Origin: Anaerolineae bacterium
GTDB lineage: Bacteria; Chloroflexota; Anaerolineae; Promineifilales; Promineifilaceae
Assembly: GCA_028284105.1 (NCBI GenBank)
Contig: JANQSK010000661.1
Location: forward strand, 1-6,804
Direction of reading: 5' to 3'
Length of the DNA: 6,804 nucleotides
In this document: one piece after another, positions 6,394 through 6,804 of the stretch
How positions within the stretch are numbered: position 1 is the stretch's first letter
Layout: the number at the start of each line of letters is the position of its first letter
Program-made: the position numbers and the translations under genes
Notes under the pieces: model-generated
Seen by the model: the letters and a program-made list of their open reading frames with translations, nothing else
Told to the model about the DNA's origin: nothing
The model's database searches: none

Positions 6394-6804
6394 GCCGTCA
6401 CGGTCCCTTTTGTTGAAGCAACACCCTTTCGCTGCTCGTCGATAGCCACAGCCTGTCGCATCGCTCGACCAAGCGCTTTAACCAACGCTTCAGCTTTATG
6501 GTGATCATTTCGCCCATGAATTATTTTGGCATGGAGCGTCAGACGTGCGTGAACAGCCACCGACTCAAAGAAGTGCTGGACCAAATCAGTTGGCATCTGT
6601 CCGATTGCAGGTGTATTCCAGCTAGCTTCAAAAACGGTATACGGCCGTCCACTAAAGTCTAGGGCTACAAATCCTAACGATTCATCCATCGGCACATAAG
6701 CATGCCCCATTCGAAAGATTCCTTTCCTGTCACTAAGGGCATCATCAATTGCTTTACCAAGGACAATCCCAACGTCTTCTATCGTATGGTGGGTATCAAT
6801 ATGC
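6390..6804 (-). CDS. hisB: Imidazoleglycerol-phosphate dehydratase, C-terminal two-thirds (5' end outside window)
   Basis: HisB removes water from imidazole glycerol phosphate to give imidazole acetol phosphate; it is a Mn-dependent 24-mer. The frame is open to the window edge: 137 codons plus the stop are visible, and roughly 60 N-terminal residues are missing. The first visible residues, HIDTHHTIEDVGIVLG, contain the metal-binding HHxxED motif, followed by FRMGHAYVPMDES, DFSGRP and the second metal motif HHKAEAL. The protein closes with STKGTVTA, the usual family C-terminus. An ATG at 6710 lies inside the conserved core (the Met of FRMGHAYVP) and is not the start. The missing part prevents telling whether an N-terminal HAD histidinol-phosphatase domain is fused, as in enteric bacteria. 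The TGA overlaps the hisH ATG. One ACGGCCGT palindrome lies at 6641. Confidence 0.96.
   Translation of the reverse strand, partial: HIDTHHTIEDVGIVLGKAIDDALSDRKGIFRMGHAYVPMDESLGFVALDFSGRPYTVFEASWNTPAIGQMPTDLVQHFFESVAVHARLTLHAKIIHGRNDHHKAEALVKALGRAMRQAVAIDEQRKGVASTKGTVTA

Larger units (their letters stand above)
2135..6648. repeat. Dispersed 8-bp palindrome ACGGCCGT, nine copies
   Basis: Exact copies start at 2135, 2329, 3918, 4284, 5332, 5422, 5733, 6188 and 6641. They lie in the metallophosphoesterase gene (2), hisF (2), hisA (3), hisH (1) and hisB (1). All are inside coding sequence. They occur in all three frames: codons for Tyr/Asn-Gly-Arg four times, Thr-Ala-Val three times and Arg-Pro twice, so protein sequence does not force them. 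Base composition predicts roughly 0.06 copies in a window this size. Of ten CGGCCG cores in the window, nine have the flanking A and T; the exception is TCGGCCGT at 318. This is a highly iterated palindrome, comparable in behaviour to HIP1 of cyanobacteria but with a different sequence. Confidence 0.85.

Noticed and set aside
6708..6710. ATG as the start of a short hisB gene
   Set aside because: The frame continues to the window edge and encodes the conserved HHTIEDVG motif upstream, so this Met is internal.
1883..6804. A novel defence or mobile system in the minus-strand cluster
   Set aside because: The cluster is mostly standard histidine biosynthesis with conserved active sites. No integrase, transposase, toxin-antitoxin or nuclease signature was seen.

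Overview
The window holds the 3' two-thirds of a protein kinase/TPR gene on the plus strand. Converging on it from the minus strand is the distal half of a histidine biosynthesis operon. The his genes read, in transcription order (right to left), hisB (cut by the window edge), hisH, hisA, a HAD-family phosphatase, hisF, hisI, hisE and a PPP-like metallophosphoesterase. Genes are packed tightly: ATGA start/stop overlaps at hisB/hisH and hisH/hisA, a 17-20 nt overlap at hisF/hisI, and 4-8 nt gaps elsewhere. The exception is a 76 nt AT-rich gap before hisE. Together the his genes cover ring formation through imidazole-glycerol-phosphate dehydration: HisE and HisI open the PRPP-ATP adduct, HisA isomerises it, HisH-HisF form the imidazole ring, and HisB dehydrates the product. 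hisG, hisD and hisC are not in view and are expected upstream, beyond position 6804.

The organism is a bacterium of moderate, slightly AT-rich composition (judged by eye, not counted). Separate hisI and hisE genes, a compact hisBHAFIE order and a large kinase-TPR protein fit several phyla, such as Chloroflexota or a cyanobacterium-like lineage. I cannot assign it from this sequence; Chloroflexota is only a weak guess.

Three things go beyond a routine annotation. (1) The 8-bp palindrome ACGGCCGT occurs nine times in the his half, in all three reading frames, against well under one expected by chance; this resembles the behaviour of the cyanobacterial HIP1 palindrome. (2) hisH carries a one-base deletion in a homopolymer that removes the catalytic His and Glu from the main frame; adding one base restores a normal 206-residue HisH ending in an ATGA overlap with hisA. 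(3) The plus-strand gene does not begin at the TTG at position 86: its frame is open to the window edge, and the extra residues look like the end of a Ser/Thr kinase domain. Two unrelated phosphatases also sit inside the his operon, and either could supply the histidinol-phosphatase step. I saw no RNA genes, mobile elements or CRISPR arrays, and no stretch over 300 bases lacks a gene.
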